Shown: positions 1 through 7,852, numbered from the stretch's first letter. The stretch: 19,974 nucleotides of DNA from JBMNTU01 sp050945895 (GCA_050945895.1 JBMNTU010000034.1:1-19974); one strand, 5' to 3'. A program made the numbers and translations. Notes: generated by a model not told the origin, from the sequence alone.

Positions 1-174
1 ATCCAATTCGGCGGTGCTTTCGCCGGAGAGGATGGGGTAGTTTCCGCTGTCGTCCGTCTCGCTGCTAACAACGGTTTCGCCGCCGTCCGGAAAAAGAGGG
101 TCGCCGGAGCAGCCCGCCATACCGGCGAAGCAAAACAGGACCGCGAAAATTAAAATCAGCCATTTTGGTTTCAT
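1..174 (-). CDS. Putative lipoprotein, N-terminal 58 codons only (gene runs off the left edge)
   Basis: Reading the minus strand from the ATG at 174-172, the frame stays open to base 1 (58 codons). It starts with a classic lipoprotein signal peptide: MKPKW, a hydrophobic stretch (LILIFAVLFCFAG), then the lipobox MAGC with the acylated Cys near residue 22. After it comes a Gly/Ser/Asp/Glu/Thr-rich linker typical of surface-anchored proteins. GAAAGGA lies about 8 bases before the ATG, and a good promoter sits at 222-250. The protein should be exported by Sec, processed by signal peptidase II and anchored on the outer face of the membrane. The functional domain lies outside the window, so no function can be given. 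Start and lipoprotein nature are fairly secure. Confidence 0.8.
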   Translation of the reverse strand, partial: MKPKWLILIFAVLFCFAGMAGCSGDPLFPDGGETVVSSETDDSGNYPILSGESTAELD

Positions 175-221
175 ACAAGCGTCCTTTCGGCAAGCTGCAA
201 ACAAAAACAAATACTGCACAA

Positions 222-250
222 ATTGTATCACAGCAGGGTTTGGGTGGCAA
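222..250 (-). promoter_or_regulatory. Sigma-A type promoter of the lipoprotein gene
   Basis: On the minus strand, TTGCCA (250-245) and TACAAT (227-222) are separated by 17 bases, and TGA before the -10 gives an extended -10 (TGn). Each hexamer matches consensus at 5 of 6 positions. The predicted start lies about 40 bases upstream of the ATG at 174. Confidence 0.65.
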
Positions 251-316
251 CCATACGAAAACAATTAGAAGATTTTCCATAAAGAAAATGACCGCAGAAG
301 AAGGCCGTATTGTGAG

Positions 317-347
317 AAATAAAAACCCCCCGCTTTTACACGGGGGG
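317..347 (-). terminator. Intrinsic terminator of the citrate synthase gene
   Basis: CCCCCCG at 326-332 pairs perfectly with CGGGGGG at 341-347 around an 8-base loop. On the minus strand the stem is followed by TTTTTATTT (325-317). It lies 15 bases beyond the stop codon of the citrate synthase gene and isolates it from the lipoprotein gene downstream. Confidence 0.9.
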
Positions 348-362
348 AAGCGATTTGACATA

Positions 363-1730
363 CTATTCCCGCTCCGAAAGCGGCACATAATCGTGATGCG
401 GCATAACGTTCTTGTATGCCGGACGAATGATTTTATTGACGTTGATCAGCTCTTCTATGCGGTGCGCGCTCCAGCCTGCAATACGCGCAATGGCAAAGAT
501 GGGCGTATATAGCTCGGGCGGCAGGTCGAGCATGCTGTACACAAATCCGCTGTAAAAATCTACATTTGCCGAAACGCCCTTATACATTTTGCGCTCTTTG
601 GCAATTACTTCGGGCGCAAGGCGCTCGAGCAGGGAATATAGTGCAAATTCTTCCTCGCGGCCTTTTTCTTTGGAAAGCTTTTCTACAAACCCCTTAAAAA
701 TATTGGCGCGCGGGTCGGAAAGCGAGTATACGGCGTGGCCCATTCCGTAAATCAGCCCGGAATGGTCGAATGCTTCTTTGCGCAGGATCTTTACAAGATA
801 TTCCTCTACCTCGGCCTCGTTCGTCCAGTTTTTGATATTCTGTTTCATATCGTCCACCATCTGAACAACCTTTATATTTGCGCCGCCGTGGCGCGGCCCC
901 TTCAGGGAACCGAGGGAAGCCGCCACCGCCGAGTAGGTATCTGTTCCGGAGGAGGACACGACATGCGTGGTAAAGGTAGAGTTGTTACCGCCGCCGTGCT
1001 CGGCATGCAGCACAAGCGCAACATCCAGTATACGCGCCTCGAGGTCTGTATACAGGCAGTCGGCGCGCAGTATGCGCAAAATGTTTTCCGCAATGGAAAG
1101 ATTGGGCAGCGGCGCATGGATAAACAGGCTCTCGCTGTCGTGGTAGTGCCTGTACGCCTGGTAGCCGTAAACAGAAAACTGCGGGAACAGCGCAATGAGG
1201 TGCAGGCACTGGTTGAGCACATTGGGAATAGACGTATCGTTTGCATTGTCGTCGTATGCAAACAGCGTCAATACACAGCGCGCAAGCGTGTTCATCATAT
1301 CGTCGCTGGGCGCTTTCATAATGATGTCGCGCACAAAATTTGGCGGAAGGCTTTGCGCGCATTCCGCAAGGACCGCTTTAAATTTACTCAGTTCTGTTTC
1401 TGTGGGTAGGCTTCCGAACAGCAGCAGATAAATTGTCTCTTCGAAGCCAAAGCGCTTTTCGCTGATAAAGCCCGCCACCAGGTCTTCGATATCCACACCG
1501 CGGTAAAAAAGCTTTCCTTCGCAGGGAATCATATCTACATCCTGGATGACATAAGAACGGATTTCGGCAATTTCCGTCAGCCCGGTCAAAACGCCCTTAC
1601 CGGAAATGTCGCGCAATCCGCGCTTAACATCGTACTTGCTGTAAAGCTCGGGGTCAATCTTCCCGTTTTCCACACAAAGATTTGCCAGATCGTACACAAA
1701 AGGATTTACATCATGGTTGTTTACTGCCAT
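363..1730 (-). CDS. gltA: Citrate synthase
   Basis: This 455-residue protein has the citrate synthase fold signatures and should condense acetyl-CoA with oxaloacetate to citrate in the cytoplasm. The expected active-site elements are visible: HAEHGGGNNS beginning at His242, GMGHAVYS with His332, and NVDFYSG with Asp391, corresponding to the His/His/Asp set of the family. The SLKGPRHGGAN segment, characteristic of the citrate/2-methylcitrate synthase family, lies between the first two. It has an N-terminal extension of about 50 residues, as in the longer clostridial form rather than the ~370-residue CitZ. It is monocistronic, with its own promoter and terminator; no aconitase or isocitrate dehydrogenase gene is adjacent. 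In an anaerobe it probably feeds glutamate synthesis through a partial TCA pathway (inference). Methylcitrate synthase activity cannot be excluded from sequence alone. Confidence 0.95.
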   Translation of the reverse strand: MAVNNHDVNPFVYDLANLCVENGKIDPELYSKYDVKRGLRDISGKGVLTGLTEIAEIRSYVIQDVDMIPCEGKLFYRGVDIEDLVAGFISEKRFGFEETIYLLLFGSLPTETELSKFKAVLAECAQSLPPNFVRDIIMKAPSDDMMNTLARCVLTLFAYDDNANDTSIPNVLNQCLHLIALFPQFSVYGYQAYRHYHDSESLFIHAPLPNLSIAENILRILRADCLYTDLEARILDVALVLHAEHGGGNNSTFTTHVVSSSGTDTYSAVAASLGSLKGPRHGGANIKVVQMVDDMKQNIKNWTNEAEVEEYLVKILRKEAFDHSGLIYGMGHAVYSLSDPRANIFKGFVEKLSKEKGREEEFALYSLLERLAPEVIAKERKMYKGVSANVDFYSGFVYSMLDLPPELYTPIFAIARIAGWSAHRIEELINVNKIIRPAYKNVMPHHDYVPLSERE

Positions 1731-1778
1731 TTTTCACACACCATTTCTAAAATTTATTATCCGAACCCTCAATTATTT

Positions 1779-1807
1779 CCATGCCAGACCAACAACAGAA
1801 CGCATGG
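1779..1807 (-). promoter_or_regulatory. Inverted repeat in the citrate synthase leader
   Basis: CCATGC (1779-1784) and GCATGG (1802-1807) form a perfect 6-bp inverted repeat with a 17-base spacer. It lies between the predicted transcription start (about 1821) and the start codon at 1730, in a leader of about 90 bases. It could be an operator or a weak leader hairpin; a 6-bp match with a long spacer can also occur by chance. Confidence 0.25.
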
Positions 1808-1827
1808 TTGGAAGTGTAAGCCTTAAT

Positions 1828-1857
1828 ATTATAACAAAGCGTGTTTATTGTTGTCAA
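1828..1857 (-). promoter_or_regulatory. Consensus sigma-A promoter of the citrate synthase gene
   Basis: On the minus strand, TTGACA (1857-1852) and TATAAT (1833-1828) are both perfect consensus hexamers, 18 bases apart. The spacer carries a loose AACAA...TTGTT dyad. This predicts strong basal transcription and a leader of about 90 bases. Confidence 0.8.
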
Positions 1858-1912
1858 TTTTGCGCCCTGCCATATATTTAAAAAACCAGCGTGGCAATGC
1901 GTAAAAAATCTG

Positions 1913-1940
1913 TTGCTTACAATCTTTTCTGTTTTATAAT
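1913..1940 (+). promoter_or_regulatory. Promoter of the cytidylate-kinase-like gene
   Basis: TTGCTT (1913-1918) and a perfect TATAAT (1935-1940) are 16 bases apart in an AT-rich stretch. The predicted start lies about 40 bases before the ATG at 1987. It is divergent from the citrate synthase promoter. Confidence 0.6.
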
Positions 1941-1986
1941 ATAATTAATAAATGAACTAACTTTGAACGCAGGGAGGAAATTGAAA

Positions 1987-2610
1987 ATGGAAAGCAATAC
2001 GGTAATCACGATTAGCCGTGAATTTGGCAGCGGCGGCCGCGAGGTCGGAAAAAAACTTTCGGAAAAGCTGGGCATCTCTTTTTACGATCGTGATTTAATT
2101 AGCCTTGCTGCAGAACAAAGCGGCATGAGCCGGGAGGTATTTGAAAACGTGGACGAAACTGCTCAAAATCCATTTTTCAGCAACCATGCCGCTAGCCCCT
2201 ATATTCCTACCGGGCGCTTTTCTGTGCTCAACGATATTTCGATCAACGACCGCCTGTTTTTTATACAGTCGGATGTTATCCGCTCGCTGGCGCAAAAAGA
2301 ATCCTGCATTATTGTCGGCCGCTGTGCAGACTATATCCTGCGCGAAAACCCAAATGTTATCAACGTATTTATTTTTTCAGACCTACAGGTGCGCGTTGCG
2401 CGTGTTGCAGAGTTGTACGACCTTACGGAGCACGAGGCAAAAAACATCACTCTCAAAACGGACAAGCGGCGCGCCAGCTACTACAACTATTATTCCGGCA
2501 AAAAGTGGGGCAGGGCAAACAGCTATCATTTATCTGTAGACAGCGGGTTTACAGGAATAGACAATACGGTCGAGGCGATTGGAAGCTATGTTGGACTGAT
2601 GCATAAATAA
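1987..2610 (+). CDS. Cytidylate kinase-like family protein
   Basis: The protein has 207 residues. It opens with a P-loop-type segment, ITISREFGSGGREVGKKL, followed by GISFYDRDLI, which is the pattern of the cytidylate kinase-like (AAK-type P-loop) family common in Clostridia. A nucleoside or nucleotide phosphotransfer activity is likely, but the substrate is not established for these paralogues, and the canonical CMP-binding insert of Cmk is not obvious. The start at 1987 is chosen because AGGGAGGAAA (1971-1980) sits 6 bases before this ATG; a TTG at 1963 lies upstream of that site and is unlikely to be used. It has its own promoter and is followed by an 88-base gap before lepA with no clear terminator. 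Family assignment is firm, function is not. Confidence 0.85.
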   Translation: MESNTVITISREFGSGGREVGKKLSEKLGISFYDRDLISLAAEQSGMSREVFENVDETAQNPFFSNHAASPYIPTGRFSVLNDISINDRLFFIQSDVIRSLAQKESCIIVGRCADYILRENPNVINVFIFSDLQVRVARVAELYDLTEHEAKNITLKTDKRRASYYNYYSGKKWGRANSYHLSVDSGFTGIDNTVEAIGSYVGLMHK

Positions 2611-2625
2611 TGGGGTCGCCCGGTA

Positions 2626-2654
2626 TTGCATTTTGGCGCCGATTCCCGTATGAT
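2626..2654 (+). promoter_or_regulatory. Candidate promoter of the lepA-hemW unit
   Basis: TTGCAT (2626-2631) and TATGAT (2649-2654) are separated by exactly 17 bases, giving a predicted start near 2661, about 38 bases before the lepA ATG. The -35 matches consensus at only 3 of 6 positions, so this is tentative; read-through from the upstream gene is also possible. Confidence 0.4.
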
Positions 2655-2698
2655 GATAGGGCTGAATATGCAGGATTGAAAGGCAGTAAAAACGATTT

Positions 2699-4507
2699 AT
2701 GAATAATGACTACCAGAAAAATATACGGAACTTTTGTATTATCGCCCATATAGACCATGGCAAATCCACACTGGCAGACCGGTTGATTGAAATGACGGGC
2801 ACGGTTGCCGAGCGTGATTTAAAAAACCAGCTGCTGGATACAATGGATCTGGAGCGAGAGCGCGGTATTACCATTAAGTCTCAGGCTGTTCGGATGCTCT
2901 ACCAAAAGGATGGCCAGGATTATGAGCTGAACCTGATCGACACCCCCGGCCATGTGGATTTTACATACGAGGTATCGCGTTCGCTGGCGGCGTGCGAGGG
3001 TGCGGTACTTGTTGTGGACGCCAGCCAGGGAATAGAGGCACAGACGCTTGCAAACGTCTATTTGGCGCTGGACAACGACCTCGAAATCATCCCTGTAATC
3101 AATAAAATAGACCTGCCAAGTGCCCGCCCGGATGAAATTGCCGCCGAAATAGAAGACGTTTTGGGCATTGAGGCGCAGGGAGCGCCGCGCATCAGCGCAA
3201 AAAACGGTATGGGTATCGACGCGGTGTTGGACGCGGTCGTAGAGCACCTTCCGCCGCCAAACGGCGATGTCGGCGAACCGCTCAAAGCATTGGTGTTCGA
3301 TTCTTTTTATGACAACTATAAAGGCGCAATCAGCTATGTCCGCGTTATGGACGGCAAGGTGGCCGCCGGAGACACCATCCGCTTTATGGCAACGGGAAAG
3401 AGCTTCGACGTTACGGAAGTAGGCGCGTTTACGCCCGAATATGTTCCGCTTAAGGAACTGAAGGCAGGAGAAGTTGGCTATATTGCAGCCAGCATAAAAA
3501 ATGTGCGGGATACCCGCGTTGGCGATACGGTAACAAGTGCCGAACGGCCTGCAAAAGAGCCGCTTCCGGGCTATAAATCCATTATGCCCATGGTATATTG
3601 CGGTATTTACCCTGCAGATGGCGCCCGCTACGACGACCTGCGCGAGGCGCTCGAAAAGCTGCATTTAAATGACGCATCCCTAATGTTTGAACCGGAGGTT
3701 TCGGTTGCGTTGGGGTTTGGCTTCCGGTGCGGTTTTTTGGGGCTTTTGCATATGGAAATCATACAGGAACGGCTGGAACGCGAATTTGACCTGGACCTGG
3801 TCACAACAGCGCCCAGCGTAGCGTACAAAGTGCATGTTACAAACGGCAGTGTGCTTACGATCGAAAACCCGACCAACCTGCCCGACCCAAGCACGATTGA
3901 ATTTATGGAGGAGCCGGTCGCACAGCTCAATATTATGACGCCCGACGAATATGTGGGCGCGGTGATGGAGTTGGCGCAAGAAAAACGCGGCACCTTTAAA
4001 AACATGGAGTATATAGAAAAAACGCGCGTACAGATCCATTACGAAATTCCGCTTAACGAAATCATTTATGACTTCTTTGACCTTCTAAAATCCAAAACGC
4101 GCGGGTATGCATCCATGGATTACGAAGTGACCGGTTATAAAAAAAGCGAGCTTGTAAAGCTGGATATTTTGCTCAACAGCGATGTGTGCGACGCGCTGTC
4201 GCTCATTGTGCATAAAGACAGGGCATACGCGCGCGGGCGCGCCATTGCAGAACGGCTGAAGGATGTTATTCCGCGTCAGATGTTCGAAATCCCCATCCAG
4301 GCGGCAATCGGCGGAAAGATTATTGCGCGTGAGACGGTGAAAGCCATGCGCAAGGACGTACTGGCGAAGTGCTATGGCGGCGATATTTCGCGTAAGAAAA
4401 AGCTTCTTGAAAAGCAAAAAGAGGGCAAAAAACGCATGCGGCAGGTGGGCAGCGTAGAGGTGCCCAGCGAAGCGTTTATGAGCGTGCTCAAAATGAACGA
4501 CAAATAA
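2699..4507 (+). CDS. lepA: Elongation factor 4 (LepA), ribosome-associated GTPase
   Basis: This 602-residue translational GTPase matches the usual LepA length. G1 is AHIDHGKST (residues 16-24), followed by the switch I segment RERGITIK, G3 DTPGH, G4 NKID and G5 near SAKNG. The distinctive LepA C-terminal domain is present, with KLDILLNSDVCDALSLIVHK and the basic tail YGGDISRKKKLLEKQKEGKKRMR. The factor binds ribosomes and has been linked to back-translocation and initiation. The start codon gives the family-typical N-terminus (NIRNFCIIAHIDHGKST), although the best Shine-Dalgarno match (GAAAGG, 2678-2683) is rather far upstream. It is followed after 15 bases by a small winged-helix gene and then hemW, the usual lepA-hemW-hrcA neighbourhood in Bacillota. 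Confidence 0.98.
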   Translation: MNNDYQKNIRNFCIIAHIDHGKSTLADRLIEMTGTVAERDLKNQLLDTMDLERERGITIKSQAVRMLYQKDGQDYELNLIDTPGHVDFTYEVSRSLAACEGAVLVVDASQGIEAQTLANVYLALDNDLEIIPVINKIDLPSARPDEIAAEIEDVLGIEAQGAPRISAKNGMGIDAVLDAVVEHLPPPNGDVGEPLKALVFDSFYDNYKGAISYVRVMDGKVAAGDTIRFMATGKSFDVTEVGAFTPEYVPLKELKAGEVGYIAASIKNVRDTRVGDTVTSAERPAKEPLPGYKSIMPMVYCGIYPADGARYDDLREALEKLHLNDASLMFEPEVSVALGFGFRCGFLGLLHMEIIQERLEREFDLDLVTTAPSVAYKVHVTNGSVLTIENPTNLPDPSTIEFMEEPVAQLNIMTPDEYVGAVMELAQEKRGTFKNMEYIEKTRVQIHYEIPLNEIIYDFFDLLKSKTRGYASMDYEVTGYKKSELVKLDILLNSDVCDALSLIVHKDRAYARGRAIAERLKDVIPRQMFEIPIQAAIGGKIIARETVKAMRKDVLAKCYGGDISRKKKLLEKQKEGKKRMRQVGSVEVPSEAFMSVLKMNDK

Positions 4508-4522
4508 ACAGGGCGTGGCCGT

Positions 4523-4840
4523 ATGAAGCTGGTTTCCAAAAAGGACATTCTGTATACGTTGGAAGAAAAGGCGCTTTCGCTGGAGGATTTGATGAAAGCG
4601 CTTGGGCTGCCGGGCGGGGAAACAGGCCTTATGCGCGACCTGCTAAACGAAATGTCTGTGCACGGGCTGCTTGCTTATAGCAAAGCCGATGAAACGTTCT
4701 GCTTGACGCAAAACGGCCGGGATGTTTTGGCGGGGAAGAAAAAAGCGGGCGCAAGCAGCGTGGATAAAAAATACATTTTTACTACCATCCTTGCAGCGGT
4801 GGGCGCGGTTACCGGTATACTCGCGCTGATTATCAAATAA
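4523..4840 (+). CDS. Small winged-helix-like protein with a C-terminal membrane anchor
   Basis: This 105-residue protein is not recognised as a named family. Residues 1-75 look like a winged-helix domain: a helix-rich start (VSKKDILYTLEEKALSLEDL), a recognition-helix-like stretch (GLMRDLLNEMSVHGLL) and a short hairpin ending FCLTQNGRDVLAG. A linker rich in Lys, Ala and Ser follows, and the last ~20 residues (YIFTTILAAVGAVTGILALI) form one transmembrane helix with only a Lys after it. That layout suggests a tail-anchored cytoplasmic domain. The gene lies 15 bases after lepA and 17 before hemW, so it is almost certainly co-transcribed. The ribosome binding site is weak (CAGGG), which suggests translational coupling to lepA. 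DNA binding is inferred from the fold only. Confidence 0.75.
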   Translation: MKLVSKKDILYTLEEKALSLEDLMKALGLPGGETGLMRDLLNEMSVHGLLAYSKADETFCLTQNGRDVLAGKKKAGASSVDKKYIFTTILAAVGAVTGILALIIK

Positions 4841-4857
4841 ACCTTTGGGAAAGCAAA

Positions 4858-5988
4858 ATGCTAGGCATATACATTCATATTCCATTCTGTAAAAAAAAAT
4901 GCTCATACTGCGACTTTTGCTCTTTTGAAAACACAAAGCAGCTGCCGCCGTATTTAACTGCACTTCACAAAGAGATCGACCTCGCCGCCAAACTGAACCC
5001 GCAAAAGGTCGATACCGTCTTTATCGGCGGGGGCACCCCATCGCTTTTGTCGGGCAGGGAAGCGGGAGAGTTAATACGATCCATAAACGATCATTTCGAC
5101 CTGCACCCCGATACCGAAATAACGCTGGAAGCAAACCCGAATACGCTGGATCTGTATAAGCTGGAAGGCTACAGAGAAGCTGGCATAAACCGTCTGAGTA
5201 TTGGCCTGCAGGCTGCGCAAGACAGGCTGCTTTCGCTGATTGGCAGGCTGCATACTGTGCAGGATTTTGATACTGCCTTCGATATGGCGCGCAAGGCGGG
5301 GTTCGAAAACATCAATGTCGATATAATTTATGCGCTGCCTACCCAAACAGTAGACGACGTAAAACAAACAGTGGAATATGTTTTGTCCAAAAAGCCGGAG
5401 CACCTTTCGGCGTATGCGCTGCATGTACCCGAAGGCAGCGAGATGGATGGACGCATTTGCGCGGGGGAATATGTGCAGCCAAGCGAGGATGAGGAAATTG
5501 AAATGTACCACCAGACGCAGTCCATGTTGCACGAAAAAGGCTATGTCAACTACGAAATTTCCAACTTTGCAATGACGGGAATGGAGTGCCGCCACAATCT
5601 GAAATACTGGAACCTGCGCGACTATCTTGGCCTGGGCATTGCGGCGCATTCGTGCATTGGTAATATGCGCATGGCAAACACAGAGGACATGGAAGCGTAC
5701 ATGCAAAATATGAAGGCCGACAAGCTTCGGTATGCTTCTTCCGAAATGATTGACACTCGAAACCGCAAAATCGAATACCTGATGCTTAAGCTTCGCCTAA
5801 AGGAAGGATTTTCGTTGTACAATTACAAGAGCAGCTTTGGCGAACGTTTCGAGGACGCGTTTTCCAGCGAAATCAGGGAAGCGGTGGACGCCGGGTTGAT
5901 GACCATTAAAAGAGACAGGGCAATGCCTACTTCCAAAGGGTTCGATTTCGAAAACCAGCTGGTTTTAATGCTAATCAAAAACCTTTAA
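4858..5988 (+). CDS. hemW: Radical SAM heme chaperone HemW
   Basis: This 376-residue protein has the radical SAM cluster motif C-x3-C-x2-C at Cys11, Cys15 and Cys18, followed by Cys21, in the context YIHIPFCKKKCSYCDFC. GGGTPS, typical of the HemN/HemW family, binds the SAM region. The shorter length and the absence of the HemN N-terminal extension favour HemW, a heme-binding chaperone, over oxygen-independent coproporphyrinogen dehydrogenase. The C-terminal HemW domain (KIEYLMLKLRLKEGFSL) is present. A GGGAAAG site precedes the ATG at 4858. It is the last gene of the lepA unit, with no clear terminator before the heat-shock promoter, so some read-through into hrcA is plausible. Confidence 0.95.
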   Translation: MLGIYIHIPFCKKKCSYCDFCSFENTKQLPPYLTALHKEIDLAAKLNPQKVDTVFIGGGTPSLLSGREAGELIRSINDHFDLHPDTEITLEANPNTLDLYKLEGYREAGINRLSIGLQAAQDRLLSLIGRLHTVQDFDTAFDMARKAGFENINVDIIYALPTQTVDDVKQTVEYVLSKKPEHLSAYALHVPEGSEMDGRICAGEYVQPSEDEEIEMYHQTQSMLHEKGYVNYEISNFAMTGMECRHNLKYWNLRDYLGLGIAAHSCIGNMRMANTEDMEAYMQNMKADKLRYASSEMIDTRNRKIEYLMLKLRLKEGFSLYNYKSSFGERFEDAFSSEIREAVDAGLMTIKRDRAMPTSKGFDFENQLVLMLIKNL

Positions 5989-6027
5989 AGTCGCTATCCG
6001 GAATATATAAATAATTTGTTAAAATCA

Positions 6028-6056
6028 TTGACAACCACCATGTATGGTGGTATCTT
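6028..6056 (+). promoter_or_regulatory. Sigma-A promoter of the hrcA-grpE-dnaK-dnaJ operon
   Basis: TTGACA (6028-6033, perfect) and TATCTT (6051-6056) are 17 bases apart. The start should fall near 6063, which puts the CIRCE operator at about +6 to +32, as in other class I heat-shock operons. Confidence 0.75.
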
Positions 6057-6063
6057 TATACCA
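6034..6063 (+). promoter_or_regulatory. Two overlapping palindromes inside the hrcA promoter
   Basis: ACCACCAT (6034-6041) and ATGGTGGT (6044-6051) form a perfect 8-bp inverted repeat with a 2-base centre that fills the spacer between -35 and -10. Overlapping it, TGGTAT (6048-6053) and ATACCA (6058-6063) form a perfect 6-bp inverted repeat around the -10. They are distinct from CIRCE and resemble an operator for an additional regulator; no known regulator is assigned. Confidence 0.5.
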
Positions 6064-6068
6064 GAGTG

Positions 6069-6095
6069 TTAGCACTCGGCGTAAAGGAGTGCTAA
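6069..6095 (+). promoter_or_regulatory. CIRCE operator (HrcA binding site)
   Basis: TTAGCACTC (6069-6077), a 9-base spacer and GAGTGCTAA (6087-6095) match the CIRCE consensus without a mismatch. It lies just downstream of the promoter and 28 bases before hrcA. Established knowledge of CIRCE predicts HrcA repression at normal temperature and derepression on heat shock. No second copy was seen before dnaK or dnaJ. Confidence 0.98.
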
Positions 6096-6123
6096 CAAAA
6101 GCGCGAAGGAAGGAGGCCGCCTC

Positions 6124-7158
6124 ATGGAATTGTCAGACAGAAAGCTGAAAATTTTACAGGCCATTATAGACGATTATATTGATGCAGGCGTTCCTGTTGG
6201 TTCGCGCACGCTTTCCAAAAAGGACGGGCTCACCTATTCTTCGGCTACCATTCGTAATGAAATGGCGGACCTTGAAGAGCTGGGCTACCTCGAAAAACCG
6301 CATACCTCGGCAGGACGTACACCAAGTGACGCGGCGTACCGGCTTTATGTAGACAGGCTGCTGCGTGTAGACCGCCTTTCCCGGGAAGAAACAGCGTTTA
6401 TCAGCAAGTATTTCGATACGCGAATGAACGAAATACATGAGGTGCTGGACAATGCGGCAAAAGCGCTTTCAGACAGTACAAACCATATTGCGCTCATCAC
6501 CGAGCCCAACCTGCAAGAAGTGACGATCGTACGGGTGCAGCTTGTAAAAATTACAGAAAACAAAGCAATGCTTATCTTTGTTACCGACAACGGGATCGTC
6601 CGTGACACGGTCATCAACGTGTCGCAGGAGCTGACGCCCGACCATATGGAAAGGCTGTCCAACATGCTGACGGAAATGGTCAGGAATGTTTCAATCGCTT
6701 CTGTTTCAGATGTTATCCACGAAATGTCCAGTGGTGTTTTGCAGGAGCAAAAGGGCCTGATGGACCAGATTATGACGGCGATTGATGCAAGCCGGGACAA
6801 AAAAAACATGATTATGGAGGGCGCACAAAAGATATTCAATTATCCGGAATATAAGGATATAGACAAAGCGCGGCATTTTCTCCAGCTTCTCGAAACAAAG
6901 GACATGTTGTTTACCATGCTGTCCAACACAGAGGACTTCGAATGCACGATCAAAATCGGCAGCGAAAACAACAACGAAGATTTCCGCGAAATGAGCGTTG
7001 TTACGGCGACCTATAAGCTGGGCGGCAAAAACATCGGCAGCTATGGCGTAATTGGGCCTACGCGGATGGATTATTCGCGCGTTGTTTCGGTTTTAAAATA
7101 TATAGGGATGAGTATCAACGATATATTGGCATCTATGGTGCAGGGCGAAAAGAAATAG
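6124..7158 (+). CDS. hrcA: Heat-inducible transcription repressor HrcA
   Basis: This 344-residue repressor has the expected family length. The N-terminal winged-helix domain is plain: LSDRKLKILQAIIDDYI, VPVGSRTL, SSATIRNEMADLEELGYLEKPHTSAGRTPS and AYRLYVDRLL. The central and C-terminal GAF-like and dimerisation regions follow, with the family-typical ending IGPTRMDYSRVVSVLKYIG. It binds CIRCE as a dimer, and its folding depends on GroEL in studied species. The ATG at 6124 is preceded by AAGGAGGC. As first gene of the operon behind CIRCE, it is autoregulated. grpE follows after 17 bases. Confidence 0.98.
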   Translation: MELSDRKLKILQAIIDDYIDAGVPVGSRTLSKKDGLTYSSATIRNEMADLEELGYLEKPHTSAGRTPSDAAYRLYVDRLLRVDRLSREETAFISKYFDTRMNEIHEVLDNAAKALSDSTNHIALITEPNLQEVTIVRVQLVKITENKAMLIFVTDNGIVRDTVINVSQELTPDHMERLSNMLTEMVRNVSIASVSDVIHEMSSGVLQEQKGLMDQIMTAIDASRDKKNMIMEGAQKIFNYPEYKDIDKARHFLQLLETKDMLFTMLSNTEDFECTIKIGSENNNEDFREMSVVTATYKLGGKNIGSYGVIGPTRMDYSRVVSVLKYIGMSINDILASMVQGEKK

Positions 7159-7175
7159 GAAAGAAGGTTGACGAC

Positions 7176-7778
7176 GTGACGGAAACAAAAAAGACAAAGA
7201 AAAATGTTAATAAAGGCGCAGATAAGGATGTGAAGGAGCTGGTAGACAAACCGGACATTGAAAAAGAGGAGCCCGAAGGAAAAACGGATGCGGGCGACGT
7301 GGCTGAAGAAGCGGCAAACGAAGGTGCGGCAGGCAGCGCTGCAGAGGTAAATGCGCTTCTTATCGAGCGCGACGAATATAAGGACGCGCTTATCCGTGAA
7401 CGCGCAGATTTCGAAAACTATAAAAAGAGAAATGCCGACCTTGCGGCAGTGTCGTTCCAAAACGGGCTGGCGGATGCGGTCATGCAAATCCTTCCTGTGC
7501 TGGATAATTTTGAGCGTGCGGTGGCGACGGAGTGTTCGGACGAGGCCTTTTTGTCTGGAATGGAAATGATAAAACGGCAGCTTACCGATGCGCTGGCCAG
7601 CATGGGCGTAACGGAAATTGAGGCGGATGGGGCAACGTTTGACCCGGAATACCACAACGCCGTTATGCAGGTGGAAGAGGAAGGCCGTAAAACAAATGAA
7701 ATTGTAGAAGTCATGCAAAAAGGATACAGCATGAACGGCAGGGTGCTCCGGCATTCGATGGTAAAAGTAAATAAATAG
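7176..7778 (+). CDS. grpE: Nucleotide exchange factor GrpE
   Basis: This 200-residue protein starts at a GTG preceded by AGGAAAGAAGG. Residues 1-60 are highly charged (Lys, Glu, Asp) and probably disordered. A long coiled-coil region follows (LLIERDEYKDALIRERADFENYKKR), then the C-terminal beta domain with ALASMGVTEIEADGATFDPEYHNAVMQV and the closing GYSMNGRVLRHSMVKV, both strong GrpE signatures. GrpE dimers release ADP from DnaK and act as a thermosensor in some species. It lies between hrcA and dnaK; the 74-base gap before dnaK has no CIRCE and no clear promoter, so it is part of the same transcript. Confidence 0.97.
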   Translation: MTETKKTKKNVNKGADKDVKELVDKPDIEKEEPEGKTDAGDVAEEAANEGAAGSAAEVNALLIERDEYKDALIRERADFENYKKRNADLAAVSFQNGLADAVMQILPVLDNFERAVATECSDEAFLSGMEMIKRQLTDALASMGVTEIEADGATFDPEYHNAVMQVEEEGRKTNEIVEVMQKGYSMNGRVLRHSMVKVNK

Positions 7779-7852
7779 TTCATATAGGGCGTTTAACCTG
7801 AATAAACTAGTATATTAAATTGTAATCAAGTATTTTAGGAGGATGAATCATA

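Noticed and set aside
735..1409. Long open frames opposite citrate synthase, and similar ones opposite lepA, dnaK, dnaJ and alaS
   Set aside because: They lie antisense to well-identified genes, lack ribosome binding sites and encode low-complexity, Arg/Cys/His-rich peptides typical of shadow frames.
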